A stretch of 44,223 nt of DNA from Lachnospiraceae bacterium (GTDB taxonomy: Bacteria; Bacillota; Clostridia; Lachnospirales; Lachnospiraceae): NCBI GenBank assembly GCA_015057635.1, contig SVEB01000124.1, forward strand, positions 1 through 44,223, read 5' to 3'. This document shows positions 17,701 to 25,676 of this stretch, in pieces (the first letter of the stretch is position 1; every line of letters starts with the position of its first letter). The notes beneath the pieces were generated by a model. It did no database searches. It was given only the letters and a program-made list of their open reading frames with translations, and had not been told where the DNA came from. A program made the translations under genes and the position numbers.

Positions 17701-18311
17701 TCGGTTTCGGCGGCTTAGACCACGTACTTGCATCTGGTGAAAACGTTAACGTTATGGTATTCGATACAGAAATGTACTCCAATACAGGTGGACAGGCATC
17801 TAAGGCTTCCAACATCGGTGAAGTTTGTCAGTTCGCTGCAGCTGGTAAAGAAATGGGCAAGAAGAGCCTTGCAGAAATCGCTATGAGCTATGGTTACGTT
17901 TACGTAGCACAGATCGCTCTTGGTGCTAACCCAGCTCAGACAGTTAAAGTTTTAGCAGAAGCTGAAGCTTACAACGGTCCATCCTTAATCATCGGTTACG
18001 CTCCATGTGAACTTCACGGTGTTAAGGGCGGTATGAATCACTGTCAGGATGAAATGAAGAAGGCAGTAGCTTCTGGTTACTGGAACTTATTCTCCTTCAA
18101 CCCAGCACTTAAAGCTGAAGGAAAGAATCCTTTCACATTAACATCTAAACCAGGTGATGGAACATACCAGGAATTCTTAAATAACGAGACACGTTATACT
18201 CGTTTAACTCGTTCCTTCCCAGAACGTGCTGAAAAATTATTCGCTGACTCCGAAAAAGCAGCAAAAGCTCGTTACGAACACTTATTAAAATTAGTGGAGC
18301 TTTACAAATAA
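14760..18311 (+). CDS. nifJ: Pyruvate:ferredoxin (flavodoxin) oxidoreductase, single-chain
   Basis: An 1183-residue enzyme that oxidises pyruvate with CoA to acetyl-CoA and CO2 and reduces ferredoxin, the main route out of pyruvate in fermenting clostridia. The domain order is normal: pyruvate-binding N-terminus (YPITPSSPMAD), domain II, gamma domain, a two-cluster ferredoxin domain with CIQCNNC from residue 697 and CMGCGEC from 752, and a C-terminal TPP domain with GDGWAYDIGFGG from 974 and CAGCAETSYARL before it. Full length for the family. The start is set by AAAGGAGGAAATCTA. Codon choice is strongly biased (GGT, GTT, CGT, TTA/CTT), unlike neighbours, as expected of one of the most abundant proteins. 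It stands alone between a clear promoter and a double terminator. Confidence 0.98.
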   Translation: MSRLKQSMDGNTAAAHVAYAFTDVAAIYPITPSSPMADSVDQWSALGQENIFGNQVKVVEMQSEAGEAGTVHGSLAAGAITTTFTASQGLLLMIPNMYKIAAEQLPCVFDVSARTVATQSLNIFGDHSDVYACRQTGFAMLAETNPQEVMDLSPVAHLAAIEGKVPFINFFDGFRTSHEIQKSEKWDYADLKEMCNMDAVKAFREHALNPEKPAMRGSHENGDVFFQHREACNTVYNNLPAVVEKYMAKVNEKLGTNYDLFNYYGAEDADRVIIAMGSICDVAEEVIDYLTAAGEKVGLIKVRLYRPWVANGLLKVLPKTVKKIAVLDRTKEPGALGDPLYLDVAATLREAGLNDIVLTNGRYGLGSKDTPPSSVFAVYTELKKDAPKPRFTLGINDDVTNLSLPEVKPAPITSAPGTVECKFWGLGGDGTVGANKNSTKIIGDHTDKFIQAYFQYDSKKTGGITISHLRFGDKPIRSPYYINQADFVACHNPSYVVKGYKMVQDVKPGGIFMINCQWSDEELDEKLNAAAKKYIFDNNIQLYTINAIDKAIEIGMGKRTNTILQSAFFKLANVMPIEEAIDFMKQAAKKSYGKKGDAVVEMNYKAIDAGVDALHKVEIPASWANPVDNSVEAELTGRPETVKMVKDLLMPISLMDGDSLPVSAFVDNADGQFETGASAYEKRGTAVMVPEWDAEKCIQCNNCAFVCSHATIRPFMLNEEEVKNAPANIKLADTKPKASEYKYTMSVSPLDCMGCGECITVCPVPDKAIKMVPQETQEAEQPVFDYLVANVGKKETAFGDHTVKGSQFNQPLLEFSGSCAGCAETSYARLITQLFGEQMYISNATGCSSIWGGPAATSPYTVNKDSKKGPAWANSLFEDNAEHGFGIYLGQKTLRDIAISKVEKIAASEEATESMKAAVAKFMETKDMTKENTPAAEALVAELEKAAAAGCELSKDVLASKQYLAKKSVWIFGGDGWAYDIGFGGLDHVLASGENVNVMVFDTEMYSNTGGQASKASNIGEVCQFAAAGKEMGKKSLAEIAMSYGYVYVAQIALGANPAQTVKVLAEAEAYNGPSLIIGYAPCELHGVKGGMNHCQDEMKKAVASGYWNLFSFNPALKAEGKNPFTLTSKPGDGTYQEFLNNETRYTRLTRSFPERAEKLFADSEKAAKARYEHLLKLVELYK

Positions 18312-18370
18312 TTGATATAGTTTCTACGAGAAAGGTAAAGGATGACGATTCGCCATCCTAACCTAACCCC

Positions 18371-18476
18371 CTCTGTGGTTCGAATATTCGGACCACAGAG
18401 CGAATAAAAGCGCTCGGTTCTTTGACCGTCGGACAGAAAATACTCTGTTCGTCGGTCAAAGAACCGGGCGCTTTTT
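18371..18476 (+). terminator. Tandem hairpins ending the PFOR transcript
   Basis: The first hairpin, 18371-18400, has CTCTGTGGT paired with ACCACAGAG. The second, 18406-18476, has a stem of about 32 bp that ends in CGCTTTTTG with a few wobble pairs. Together they form an unusually strong terminator for a very highly expressed gene, and may also protect the 3' end. Confidence 0.88.
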
Positions 18477-18480
18477 GTTT

Positions 18481-19017
18481 GTTATGAGCCAGACATTCTG
18501 TATTACAGAATGATTCAGACTATAACGAAGGTTTGTCAGCCCTAACCCTTTTGTTACTGAGATGGAGCAAATTATGGTGGAGCGCTGCAAGAGATTTTAA
18601 GAGAGGTGGATAACGAGCGAATGAGACAGTGGAATTAGGGACTGGGATAGATGAGAGAGAAATGATATAAGAAGAACGAGATATAAAAGTTGATTAGTGT
18701 CGATCAACATAGTCTACACGAGTAGAAAAGAAAGCAGGAGTAGCAATAAGAATTTTAATTATACAGAAGAAAAGTCATATAAAAAGCGACAATATGCGAC
18801 ATTTGACTATTGTTATTTTACGAAAGAAATGATATGCTAGATGCGTCGCACATGAATTGTTATATTTAGATATAATTAGCACTAAAATGTTTGATAGGAT
18901 ATGGTGTTTTTTACTTAGAAAGGAATTTTTAGAATGAGAAATATATAATGGAAGGGAAATAAGATATACTGGAGAAAGTACCTATGCATGGTACCTATAC
19001 GAAAGAGAGGATCATAA
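18481..19017. other. Intergenic region before the beta-helix gene
   Basis: About 540 bases without a supported gene. A 25-codon open stretch at 18561-18638 reads like a protein tail (GGALQEILREVDNERMRQWN) but has no start, so it may be a gene remnant. GTACC (18978-18982) and GGTAC (18990-18994) form a short inverted repeat about 25 bases before the next ATG. Promoter boxes are not clear. Confidence 0.35.
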
Positions 19018-20637
19018 ATGAAAAAACAATTCATCTTTAAGTTTGTTTTGATATTCGGCATTGTATTGTTTCTTACACCAGTTACGACAATATATGCTGC
19101 TGCCAGAACAGATAAGGTCGTAAACGCTTCGGTGGGAGATACTTCAACAGAACTTCAGGCGTTATTAGATTACAATAAGAACGGTGATTACAACCTGACG
19201 GTTGAGATTCCAGCCGGTACTTATGAATTGACAGCAGAATTAAGGATTTATTCCAATACAACTATTATCGCAGATCCAAAAGCACACTTTGTGAAAAACC
19301 ATTTAAGAGGTGCTATGATTGCAAATGATATGAAAAATGATAAAGGCGGCTATACGACAAGTACGAATATCACAATTCAGGGCGGTATATGGGATTCCGC
19401 TAAAATTGCAGCAATAAAAAAAGGAACCGAAAGTTTCCGCTTTATCCATGCTACCAATGTGACGATTAAGAATGCCACGATTTGCAATGTTCCGGAAAGC
19501 AGTCACTTAATAACATTTGCAGGCGTTAAAAATGGAACGGTGGATCAGTGTACCATTTATGGCTATACCGGAACGAGATTAAAAGAAGCAATTCACCTGG
19601 ATGTTGTACATGATGATGAACTGGTTCCATCCATGCAGTCAACCTATATTACATATGACGATCTGCCATGTGATGGTATCCGTATAACGAATAATGAAAT
19701 CTATGATTATCCAAGAGCGATTGGTAGTCATTCTGCAGTCGATGGTGTGTATCATAAAAATATCACGATTTCATCCAATAATATTCATGATATAGCTGAG
19801 GCAGGGATAAAAGCATATCAGTATGTGAATCTGACCATTGAAAATAATAAACTGACCAATACAGGCCTTGGTATTCTTGCTTATACTTACATTGCAAATG
19901 AAGAAGACCATTACTATCCTGCGCTAAAGACAACCAAAAAGGAAAAGACTCCAGCCAATTATCAGATTGTAATTAAGAACAATGAAATCAATACCGTTAA
20001 ATTCTATACATCTGGGAAAAACACTCTTTGGGGAGATGGAATACGCCTGATTGGTTCTGCCAAACGACCATTAACAGGTTCTATTATAGAAGGAAATACG
20101 ATTACAGGTACAAAGCGTTATGGGATATTCCTAGAACAAACACCAAATACGAAGGTATTGAATAATATCATCACCTCTACTTCAAAGAACGGTATTTATC
20201 TTATTAACGGCTGTAATAAATCAACCATACAAGGAAATAAGGTATCAAAAGCCGGAGCAAAAGGAAGCGAAGAAGGCGGTATTGGAATATCCAAATCATC
20301 TAAGGTAACCATAGCAAATAATAACGTAACGAATGCAGCTAAGAATGGAATCTTTTTATATAATACAAGTAACAGCTGTGTTATCAAGTCCAATACAATT
20401 AAAGGAGCTGCCGATAATGCTATTTCTGTTAATAATAACAGCAATAACGCAGTTATCACAGCAAATACGATTACTGGCAGCCCTACATCCAAACGAAATA
20501 ATCGCGGGATTTTTGTATATAAGGCAAATAATGCAACTATAAGCAAGAACATTATTAGCAAATGCAAAGCAAAGCAGGAAATTAATATAAATAATTCGAC
20601 TGGAAGCAAGCTTTCCGCTAATACAATAAAAAAATAA
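19018..20637 (+). CDS. Secreted right-handed parallel beta-helix protein
   Basis: A 539-residue protein with an N-terminal signal peptide (KK, then a hydrophobic core, cleavage likely near Ala27-Ala29). The mature part has many parallel beta-helix (PbH1) turns with Asn ladders, such as ITNNEIYDYPRAIG, IEGNTITGTKRYGIFL and ISKNIISKCKAK. Such folds occur in pectate lyases, polysaccharide lyases and C5 epimerases, so it probably acts on a cell-wall or plant polysaccharide outside the cell. No specific lyase catalytic motif is recognisable, and there is no surface anchor. Its start follows AGAGAGGATCATAA. A strong terminator follows. Confidence 0.85.
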   Translation: MKKQFIFKFVLIFGIVLFLTPVTTIYAAARTDKVVNASVGDTSTELQALLDYNKNGDYNLTVEIPAGTYELTAELRIYSNTTIIADPKAHFVKNHLRGAMIANDMKNDKGGYTTSTNITIQGGIWDSAKIAAIKKGTESFRFIHATNVTIKNATICNVPESSHLITFAGVKNGTVDQCTIYGYTGTRLKEAIHLDVVHDDELVPSMQSTYITYDDLPCDGIRITNNEIYDYPRAIGSHSAVDGVYHKNITISSNNIHDIAEAGIKAYQYVNLTIENNKLTNTGLGILAYTYIANEEDHYYPALKTTKKEKTPANYQIVIKNNEINTVKFYTSGKNTLWGDGIRLIGSAKRPLTGSIIEGNTITGTKRYGIFLEQTPNTKVLNNIITSTSKNGIYLINGCNKSTIQGNKVSKAGAKGSEEGGIGISKSSKVTIANNNVTNAAKNGIFLYNTSNSCVIKSNTIKGAADNAISVNNNSNNAVITANTITGSPTSKRNNRGIFVYKANNATISKNIISKCKAKQEININNSTGSKLSANTIKK

Positions 20638-20644
20638 AAAAAGA

Positions 20645-20690
20645 AAGCGTTATCCATACGTGATGTCATGAATGGATAACGCTTCTTTTT
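20645..20690. terminator. Terminator between convergent genes
   Basis: AAGCGTTATCCAT at 20645-20657 pairs exactly with 20672-20684 and is followed by T6. Located between the ends of the beta-helix gene (+) and the Nif3-like gene (-). Confidence 0.88.
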
Positions 20691-20736
20691 CATGTAAGAA
20701 ATAATTCGATATATGATATCCTTTTATTCCAAATTC

Positions 20737-21522
20737 CTATACAAAAGTATACGGATCTTCTTCAACAGAAGAGAAGAGGAATGTCACGTCTGAAAACTGA
20801 CTTTCTAATTTCTTCATTACATCAAAGAATACAAGGTGTTCCGTTGAAAAATGTCCGGCATCTAAGATGGTGATCCCCATTTCTTTATAATCGGATGCAA
20901 AATGATAGGTCGTATCGCCTGTTAATACGCAGTCTGCTCCAAGGGAAACCGCTTTTGCGATATAATCCTGGCCGCTTCCGTTAATAATGGCAAGCTTATG
21001 GATTTCTTCTCCTGCAATTACAGCACGCATATGAGTAAGGCCAAGAACTTCCTTTACTTTCTGAATGAAATCATTCACAGGGATTGGTTTTTCTGGTGTC
21101 ATGATTCTTCCGATTCCGGCATTTGCGTCGGTATGATTCCGGTCTAGGATTTCAGAATGCTCAAAGCCAAGCATCTGTCCGATTCGCTCGTTAATGCCGC
21201 CGGCAACGGAATCCAAATTGGTATGGCTGGAATATAAGCTGATCTGATTCTGAATCAGTTCTAAGATCTTCTTTCCCTGAAGGGTATCGGTTGTTATGCT
21301 GGAAGGCTTGCGGAAAATAAGCGGATGATGAGTGATGATCATATCCGCCTGCTCTTTCTTCGCTTCTTCAATTACAGCTAACGTACAGTCTAAGGCGAAT
21401 AACACCTTTTTTACTTCCAAATTGCGATCTCCAACCATCAGCCCAACGTTGTCAAAATCTTCTTTTAAGGAGACAGGTGCAATCTGCTCCATTGCTTTCA
21501 TTACATCATTTACTGTGCTCAT
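20737..21522 (-). CDS. Nif3-like dinuclear metal centre protein (YqfO/GTP cyclohydrolase I type 2 family)
   Basis: A 261-residue member of the NIF3 family, which forms hexameric rings with a two-metal site. Metal ligands are visible: THHPLIF (His65, His66), SSHTNLDSVAGG (His100, Asp104) and the C-terminal GHFSTEHLVFF (His and Glu). It has the short form without the inserted PII-like domain of the long YqfO type. Start 21522 is favoured: AGAGGAA lies seven bases before it, whereas the ATG at 21528 sits one base from the site. The true substrate of this family is not settled. Confidence 0.93.
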   Translation of the reverse strand: MSTVNDVMKAMEQIAPVSLKEDFDNVGLMVGDRNLEVKKVLFALDCTLAVIEEAKKEQADMIITHHPLIFRKPSSITTDTLQGKKILELIQNQISLYSSHTNLDSVAGGINERIGQMLGFEHSEILDRNHTDANAGIGRIMTPEKPIPVNDFIQKVKEVLGLTHMRAVIAGEEIHKLAIINGSGQDYIAKAVSLGADCVLTGDTTYHFASDYKEMGITILDAGHFSTEHLVFFDVMKKLESQFSDVTFLFSSVEEDPYTFV

Positions 21523-21818
21523 TGTCATTTCCTCTTTATCATGTTTTTCCTATTATTCTAATTTTAAACACAAGGATATTTTATCATACAAGGGAATAGA
21601 AGACAACTTGCAGACTTAGAGATAAAAAATATGGAAGATTCTATCAAAATGTGCTATGATCGATATAATTATTATCAGACAGGAGGAATTTAGTAAAAAG
21701 TTATTTCATTTATAAGGTAGAAAATGAAATAAGATTCTTTTAGTGCCGAATTGGAGAGAAAAATTCATAACCCACATTAAGTTGGAAATGATAAAAGAAA
21801 ATGTTAAAGGAGTCAATG
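21523..21818. other. Divergent region upstream of mazG and the Nif3-like gene
   Basis: TATAAT at 21664-21669 may be a -10 box for mazG, though its -35 partner is poor. TTATTTCATTT (21701-21711) and AAATGAAATAA (21722-21732) form an 11-bp hairpin with no U-run. CAGGAGGAATTTAG at about 21679 looks like a ribosome binding site with no gene after it, possibly a remnant. Confidence 0.35.
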
Positions 21819-22244
21819 ATGAAAGAGATTAATGGAAAAACATATGAAGAGAATAAGCCACATACGATGCAGGAATTACAGGAAATCATTCATATCTTAA
21901 GAAGTCCGGAAGGATGTCCATGGGATCGGGAGCAGACCCTTGATTCATTAAAGAAATGCCTGACAGATGAGACAGAAGAGGTATTAGAGGCTATTGATAA
22001 GAAGGATCATAAGAATCTGTGCGAGGAGCTAGGAGATGTGCTGTTACAGGTTCTCCTACAGAGTGAAATCGCAAGAGAAGAAGGGTGGTTTTCTTTTGAA
22101 GATGTAGTACAGGTATTAAGTGATAAGATGATCCGACGTCATCCACATGTATTTGGCGATATGGATATGTTAGAGTCTGCGGACGATACGTTAGATATAT
22201 GGAAGCAGATTAAGGAGCAGGAAAAGCGAAATAAATCGAAATAG
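21819..22244 (+). CDS. mazG: MazG nucleotide pyrophosphohydrolase
   Basis: A 141-residue all-alpha NTP pyrophosphatase that hydrolyses (deoxy)nucleoside triphosphates to monophosphates, a house-cleaning role. Visible are the CPWDREQT signature (residues 33-40) and the metal-binding Glu/Asp set DETEEVLEA (50-58) and EELGD (69-73). It is a single MazG domain, half the length of E. coli MazG, as is usual in clostridia. Three in-frame ATGs lie close together; I take 21819 as AAAGGAG lies six bases before it, though 21816 is possible. A terminator follows at 22253. Confidence 0.93.
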   Translation: MKEINGKTYEENKPHTMQELQEIIHILRSPEGCPWDREQTLDSLKKCLTDETEEVLEAIDKKDHKNLCEELGDVLLQVLLQSEIAREEGWFSFEDVVQVLSDKMIRRHPHVFGDMDMLESADDTLDIWKQIKEQEKRNKSK

Positions 22245-22252
22245 TGCAGAAT

Positions 22253-22293
22253 AAAAAGAGGCCATGTCGATATAAAATCATGGTCTCTTTTTT
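22253..22293. terminator. Terminator between mazG and the TraX gene
   Basis: AAAAAGAGGCCATG at 22253-22266 pairs with 22279-22292 with one wobble, ending in T6. It serves mazG and, on the other strand, perhaps the convergent TraX gene. Confidence 0.85.
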
Positions 22294-22385
22294 ATGCCAT
22301 TTTACTATGTCATGTTTTTATATGTTTTGCATGGGCGTTCGATGTTCTGCATGTTCTCTCAACGATTTGCAAGAGGTGATTGTGA

Positions 22386-23198
22386 TCACATTGGAAGTAC
22401 AGAAGAACCGAGTCCCATTGCACAGCTGATCAAGTATAGAATGAGCAGATGAGCTGGGTAGAATATGTAGAAGAAATATTTTAGCTTAATGCCTCGTGTA
22501 CCATTGTATAGTGCAATTGGAACAAATGCAGCTGGTGCTGTCAGTTCCCATGCAAAAGATACTGCTCCGGCAAGAACCTGGGCAGTCCTGTGATTACGTA
22601 ACAGGAACAGAACCATAATGCATACGATGCCAATTGCGCTGTAATCTGTCTTTAAGAAGTTTGCTAACCACATTCCGGCCACGATCATTACAAGGCTGAT
22701 GACTATGTGCAGCCATTTTGGAATACTTTCTTGTTTGGTGATCCAATCAATTCCGATCATAACAAGCAGTCCGATCAGTAAGGTAAAGAACACGTTCTGG
22801 TACCCAAATTCCAGTACTTTCCCGTTAAAAGCTAAGTCGAATGGAATCTCAGAAATTAGTGCGAACAGTCCAAGACGCATCGCATATTTTGCCTTGCTAT
22901 GTGTATGCATAAAGCCTTCTACCAGCAAAAAGCAGAAGATTGGAAAGCCTAGACGACCGATATAGCGCATATAAGAATACGCTTGATAAAGCTGATACTG
23001 ACTGGTACTCCAGTTCATGGTGTCAGTGAACATTCCCTGACTAGACATAATACGTCCAAGAACTGCTGCAGCTGTATGATCAATAGCCATGCTGATGATC
23101 GCAATGAGTTTTACGGTACTGCCGGAAAGTCCTTGCTGCTTTGCGCGCACTGCTGCTTTTTCTTTGCCTGTTGCAGCAGCTGTTAATTGCATATCCAT
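22386..23198 (-). CDS. TraX family membrane protein
   Basis: A 270-residue polytopic membrane protein (about eight spans) with TraX signatures: LIAIISMAIDHTAA (residues 31-44), the RYIGRLGFPIFCFLLVEGF block (about 77-95) and RLGLFALISEIPFDLAF. Plasmid TraX acetylates F pilin; chromosomal homologues in Firmicutes are thought to be membrane acyltransferases on unknown cell-surface substrates. The start at 23198 is preceded by AAAGGAGGTTATTT. No conjugation genes are near, so a pilin role is unlikely here. Confidence 0.9.
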   Translation of the reverse strand: MDMQLTAAATGKEKAAVRAKQQGLSGSTVKLIAIISMAIDHTAAAVLGRIMSSQGMFTDTMNWSTSQYQLYQAYSYMRYIGRLGFPIFCFLLVEGFMHTHSKAKYAMRLGLFALISEIPFDLAFNGKVLEFGYQNVFFTLLIGLLVMIGIDWITKQESIPKWLHIVISLVMIVAGMWLANFLKTDYSAIGIVCIMVLFLLRNHRTAQVLAGAVSFAWELTAPAAFVPIALYNGTRGIKLKYFFYIFYPAHLLILYLISCAMGLGSSVLPM

Positions 23199-23412
23199 AA
23201 ATAACCTCCTTTATAAAACCAATTAATTACAACAGACTTATTATAGCACTCTAAACAAGGATATAGAAGCAAAAAAATGGAACAAAAAACATACATTTTC
23301 CTGAAGTTTCTCTTAAGAAACAATATTGAGATACGGAATAGATTAATACTGAGGACTAATTTTTAGGTTTATAAAAAAGTGCTGAATGATCAAAAGGAGG
23401 ATATCGAATACA

Positions 23413-23700
23413 GTGCTAAAAAGAAAGTTAATAATCCTGATTATTTTCTTTTTGGGAATATCCATCTTAGCAGCGATTCCGCAAAAAGAAGAAGTTTCGC
23501 AATCAAAGAATCGGCAAATACAAGTGCAGGAAACGATAACCATGTCTGGTTTTTCTACATCTCCTACTAAGGAAGATATCCCATCCTCCATGGTTTTTCT
23601 TATTTTTGCAAGTTCAGGAATTCTGTTACTTACCATAATGAAAATCAAAAATCGTGATTCAAAGGGGAAAGATGATTTGTCAAAGCATATAAGAAAATAA
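23413..23700 (+). CDS. Small protein with two hydrophobic segments, unknown
   Basis: A 95-residue protein starting at GTG 23413 behind AAAAGGAGGAT (12 bases away, rather far). The first hydrophobic segment follows KRK (LIILIIFFLGISILAA) like a signal or anchor; a 45-residue polar Ser/Gln-rich part follows; then a second span (MVFLIFASSGILLLTIM) and a positively charged tail (KIKNRDSKGKDD). This is the layout of a small surface protein held by both ends, or of a sortase-type tail without an LPxTG motif. I do not recognise a family. An ATG at 23386 in the same frame has no ribosome binding site. Confidence 0.6.
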   Translation: MLKRKLIILIIFFLGISILAAIPQKEEVSQSKNRQIQVQETITMSGFSTSPTKEDIPSSMVFLIFASSGILLLTIMKIKNRDSKGKDDLSKHIRK

Positions 23701-23708
23701 TAAGACCG

Positions 23709-23745
23709 GGGTGTTGCACGAAAGGAGTGTGACACCCATTTTTTT
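23709..23745 (+). terminator. Terminator of the small membrane protein gene
   Basis: GGGTGTTGCAC at 23709-23719 pairs with GTGTGACACCC at 23727-23737 with one mismatch, then T7. Confidence 0.85.
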
Positions 23746-23753
23746 AGTGCTGC

Positions 23754-23829
23754 TATTACTTTAGGCATACTATCATTTCGGAGCCACTGTTATTTGAGGA
23801 TAACTATTATTTTAGGCCTACTATCGTTT
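23754..23829. repeat. Pair of 25-bp direct repeats
   Basis: The units at 23754-23778 and 23805-23829 share 22 of 25 bases around the core TTTAGGC-TACTATC. A partial third copy (CTACTATCATT) follows. They lie in the non-coding stretch before the acetyltransferase; no function is apparent. Confidence 0.6.
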
Positions 23830-23962
23830 GTACTACTATCATTCATATAGAAGGAATAGCCGTTTTAGCAATTTGTCAAGTTCGGTATTAAAAAAAGCAG
23901 TACAATAATATAGATTTGCGCACTTTCTATAATTATTCAATCGATATGTTATATATATGCAC

Positions 23963-24014
23963 TTTCTTTATACTGGCCCGGGGAATTTTTATACTTAATG
24001 AATATAAATACAAA
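23963..24014 (+). repeat. 52-bp promoter-like repeated element, copy 1
   Basis: This stretch matches 42841-42892 at 49 of 52 positions. It contains TTTATA (23967-23972) and TATACT (23990-23995) with a 17-base spacer that includes GGCCCGGGG, so it can be read as a promoter with a GC-rich site inside the spacer. It lies 80 bases before the acetyltransferase gene, in the same direction. Confidence 0.75.
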
Positions 24015-24093
24015 AATACAAAATAAAGGAAATACATTGTAAAACCAAGATAGAAAGGATATAATTGAAAATTATAAATTTTAGGGGGAGATT

Positions 24094-24597
24094 ATGAAAA
24101 TACAGATTCGAAATATGAATGCATCCGATTATATCAAAGTGGAAGAAATCTATTTAGAAGGAATCAAGACAAAGTGTGCAACCTTTCAGACAGAAGCCCC
24201 ATCCTTTGAGCAATGGGATGCATCTCATCTGAAAGAGTGTCGTTTGGTGGCTGTAGAGGAAAAAGAAGGCCTGGTAATCGGGTGGGCTGCATTATCTCCA
24301 ATCAGCAGCCGATGTGTTTACAGAGGAGTATGTGAAATGTCCATATACATAGCAGAATGCGCACGTGGACAACATGTCGGTTTCGAATTAATAAATGAGA
24401 TGATCAGGCAGTCGGAGAAGTGCGGCATCTGGACGTTGCAATCCGCTATTTTCCAGGTAAATGAAGCAAGCATTGCATTACATAAGAAATGTGGCTTTCG
24501 GGAAGTCGGCATACGGGAACGAATTGCAAAAGATCAGGATGGAAAATGGCAGAACACTGTTTTAATGGAGCGAAGAAGCAGCGTAGTCGGATTGTAA
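24094..24597 (+). CDS. GNAT N-acetyltransferase (phosphinothricin acetyltransferase-like)
   Basis: A 167-residue GCN5-type acetyltransferase transferring acetyl from acetyl-CoA to an amine. It has the layout of the Pat/YwnH group: IRNMNASDYIKVEEIYLEG at the start, an EMSIYIAE strand, an acetyl-CoA loop ARGQHVGFELI (about residues 90-100; Gly-Gln-x-x-Gly, slightly degenerate), the NEASIALHKKCGFREVG block and GKWQNTVLMER at the end. The start follows AGGGGGAGATT. It stands downstream of the repeated promoter-like element. Substrate is not evident; members act on amino-acid analogues such as methionine sulfone. Confidence 0.88.
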   Translation: MKIQIRNMNASDYIKVEEIYLEGIKTKCATFQTEAPSFEQWDASHLKECRLVAVEEKEGLVIGWAALSPISSRCVYRGVCEMSIYIAECARGQHVGFELINEMIRQSEKCGIWTLQSAIFQVNEASIALHKKCGFREVGIRERIAKDQDGKWQNTVLMERRSSVVGL

Positions 24598-24603
24598 AAA
24601 TTC

Positions 24604-25488
24604 TTACCGGGTGTCTTTATCATTTTTGAGTGGAATGTTAAACTCCTGCTGATGGGATTCAAAAAACCGGTGGTAGATCTGAACATTCTTAAGTTCTGTC
24701 CACGGTTTTACTTTGACGGGATCCTGGTCCAGATCGTAGATCTTGGCCCCTTTCATTGCCAATAAGAAGGGAGAATGTGTGGAAATGACAAACTGGCATC
24801 CAAAGAAGCGTACGGAGTCTTCAATAAAGGAAACAAGCTCCAGCTGGCGTTCGGGAGAGAGACTGTTTTCAGGCTCGTCTAGCAGGTAAAGGCCATTTTC
24901 TTCGATCTTATCGATAAAATACTGAAACGCATTCTCTCCATTGGAATGCTCCCGTATATTGTTCATTAAGTTGCTACGCACATACTTGGACTGTGTCTTG
25001 CTTCGTGCCTGATTGACTTTCTTTAGCTGGTCATAATCTTTCATCGAGGTAAACTGGAACTTGGAATACTTCGCATCCAGATAATCTTCAAATAGCTCTT
25101 CCCTCTTGGTATCAATGCCTTCATTCATCATGCGGATATTCAGCATATAGTCAAATACGTCATCGCTTGTAATCACACGGCTATGCTCGGGAAGTTCACG
25201 CATTAATGCATAATCACAGAGATTGGTATAATCCTCAAAGAAGTTAGACTGGTTAAAGCGGGAATCCCGTTTCAGGTGCAGTTTCTGGGCAATCACGTTA
25301 AGAGCAGTCGTCTTGCCCGAACCATTTCCACCATATAAGATGGTAATCGGCTCAAAATTCAGGATGGTAAACTCTCTTTGGGACAATATCTTAAAGGGAT
25401 AAAAGCTGTTATAGCACTGTCTTTTGATGGACAGAAGAAAATCAAATTCGGTATCGGCATCCGGAAAGGTAAAGGAATCTAAATACAT
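24604..25488 (-). CDS. AAA family ATPase (ABC/SMC-like, AAA_21 type)
   Basis: A soluble ATPase of 294 residues with Walker A GGNGSGKTT near the N-terminus, Walker B LYLLDEPENSLSPE in the C-terminal half and the switch motif STHSPFLL. It is of the short type that dimerises without a coiled-coil arm and that is often found alone or with a nuclease; no nuclease gene is adjacent. I choose start 25488 (MYLDS): the only SD-like AAAGGAG lies 11 bases before it, while the ATG at 25509 overlaps that site. The SD is part of a 14-base palindrome. The 3' end is 6 bp from the convergent acetyltransferase stop. Confidence 0.87.
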   Translation of the reverse strand: MYLDSFTFPDADTEFDFLLSIKRQCYNSFYPFKILSQREFTILNFEPITILYGGNGSGKTTALNVIAQKLHLKRDSRFNQSNFFEDYTNLCDYALMRELPEHSRVITSDDVFDYMLNIRMMNEGIDTKREELFEDYLDAKYSKFQFTSMKDYDQLKKVNQARSKTQSKYVRSNLMNNIREHSNGENAFQYFIDKIEENGLYLLDEPENSLSPERQLELVSFIEDSVRFFGCQFVISTHSPFLLAMKGAKIYDLDQDPVKVKPWTELKNVQIYHRFFESHQQEFNIPLKNDKDTR

Positions 25489-25594
25489 AGGAAAAGGAGC
25501 TCCTTTCATTTTTTAGTTGCCTTTATTATATAGCATTACGGGACAGAAGGAAAGGTATGGAAAATAGAAGATGATTATGCAGAATAGAATTTTA

Positions 25595-25622
25595 TTGAGA
25601 ACGAAATACAATGTGCTATAAT
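25595..25622 (+). promoter_or_regulatory. Sigma-A promoter of the pectinesterase
   Basis: TTGAGA at 25595-25600 and TATAAT at 25617-25622 with a 16-base spacer, 55 bases before the pectinesterase ATG. Confidence 0.7.
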
Positions 25623-25676
25623 AGTAAGATAGGTAGAAATATGTAAAATAAGCTCGATATAGAAAAGGAGACGCAA

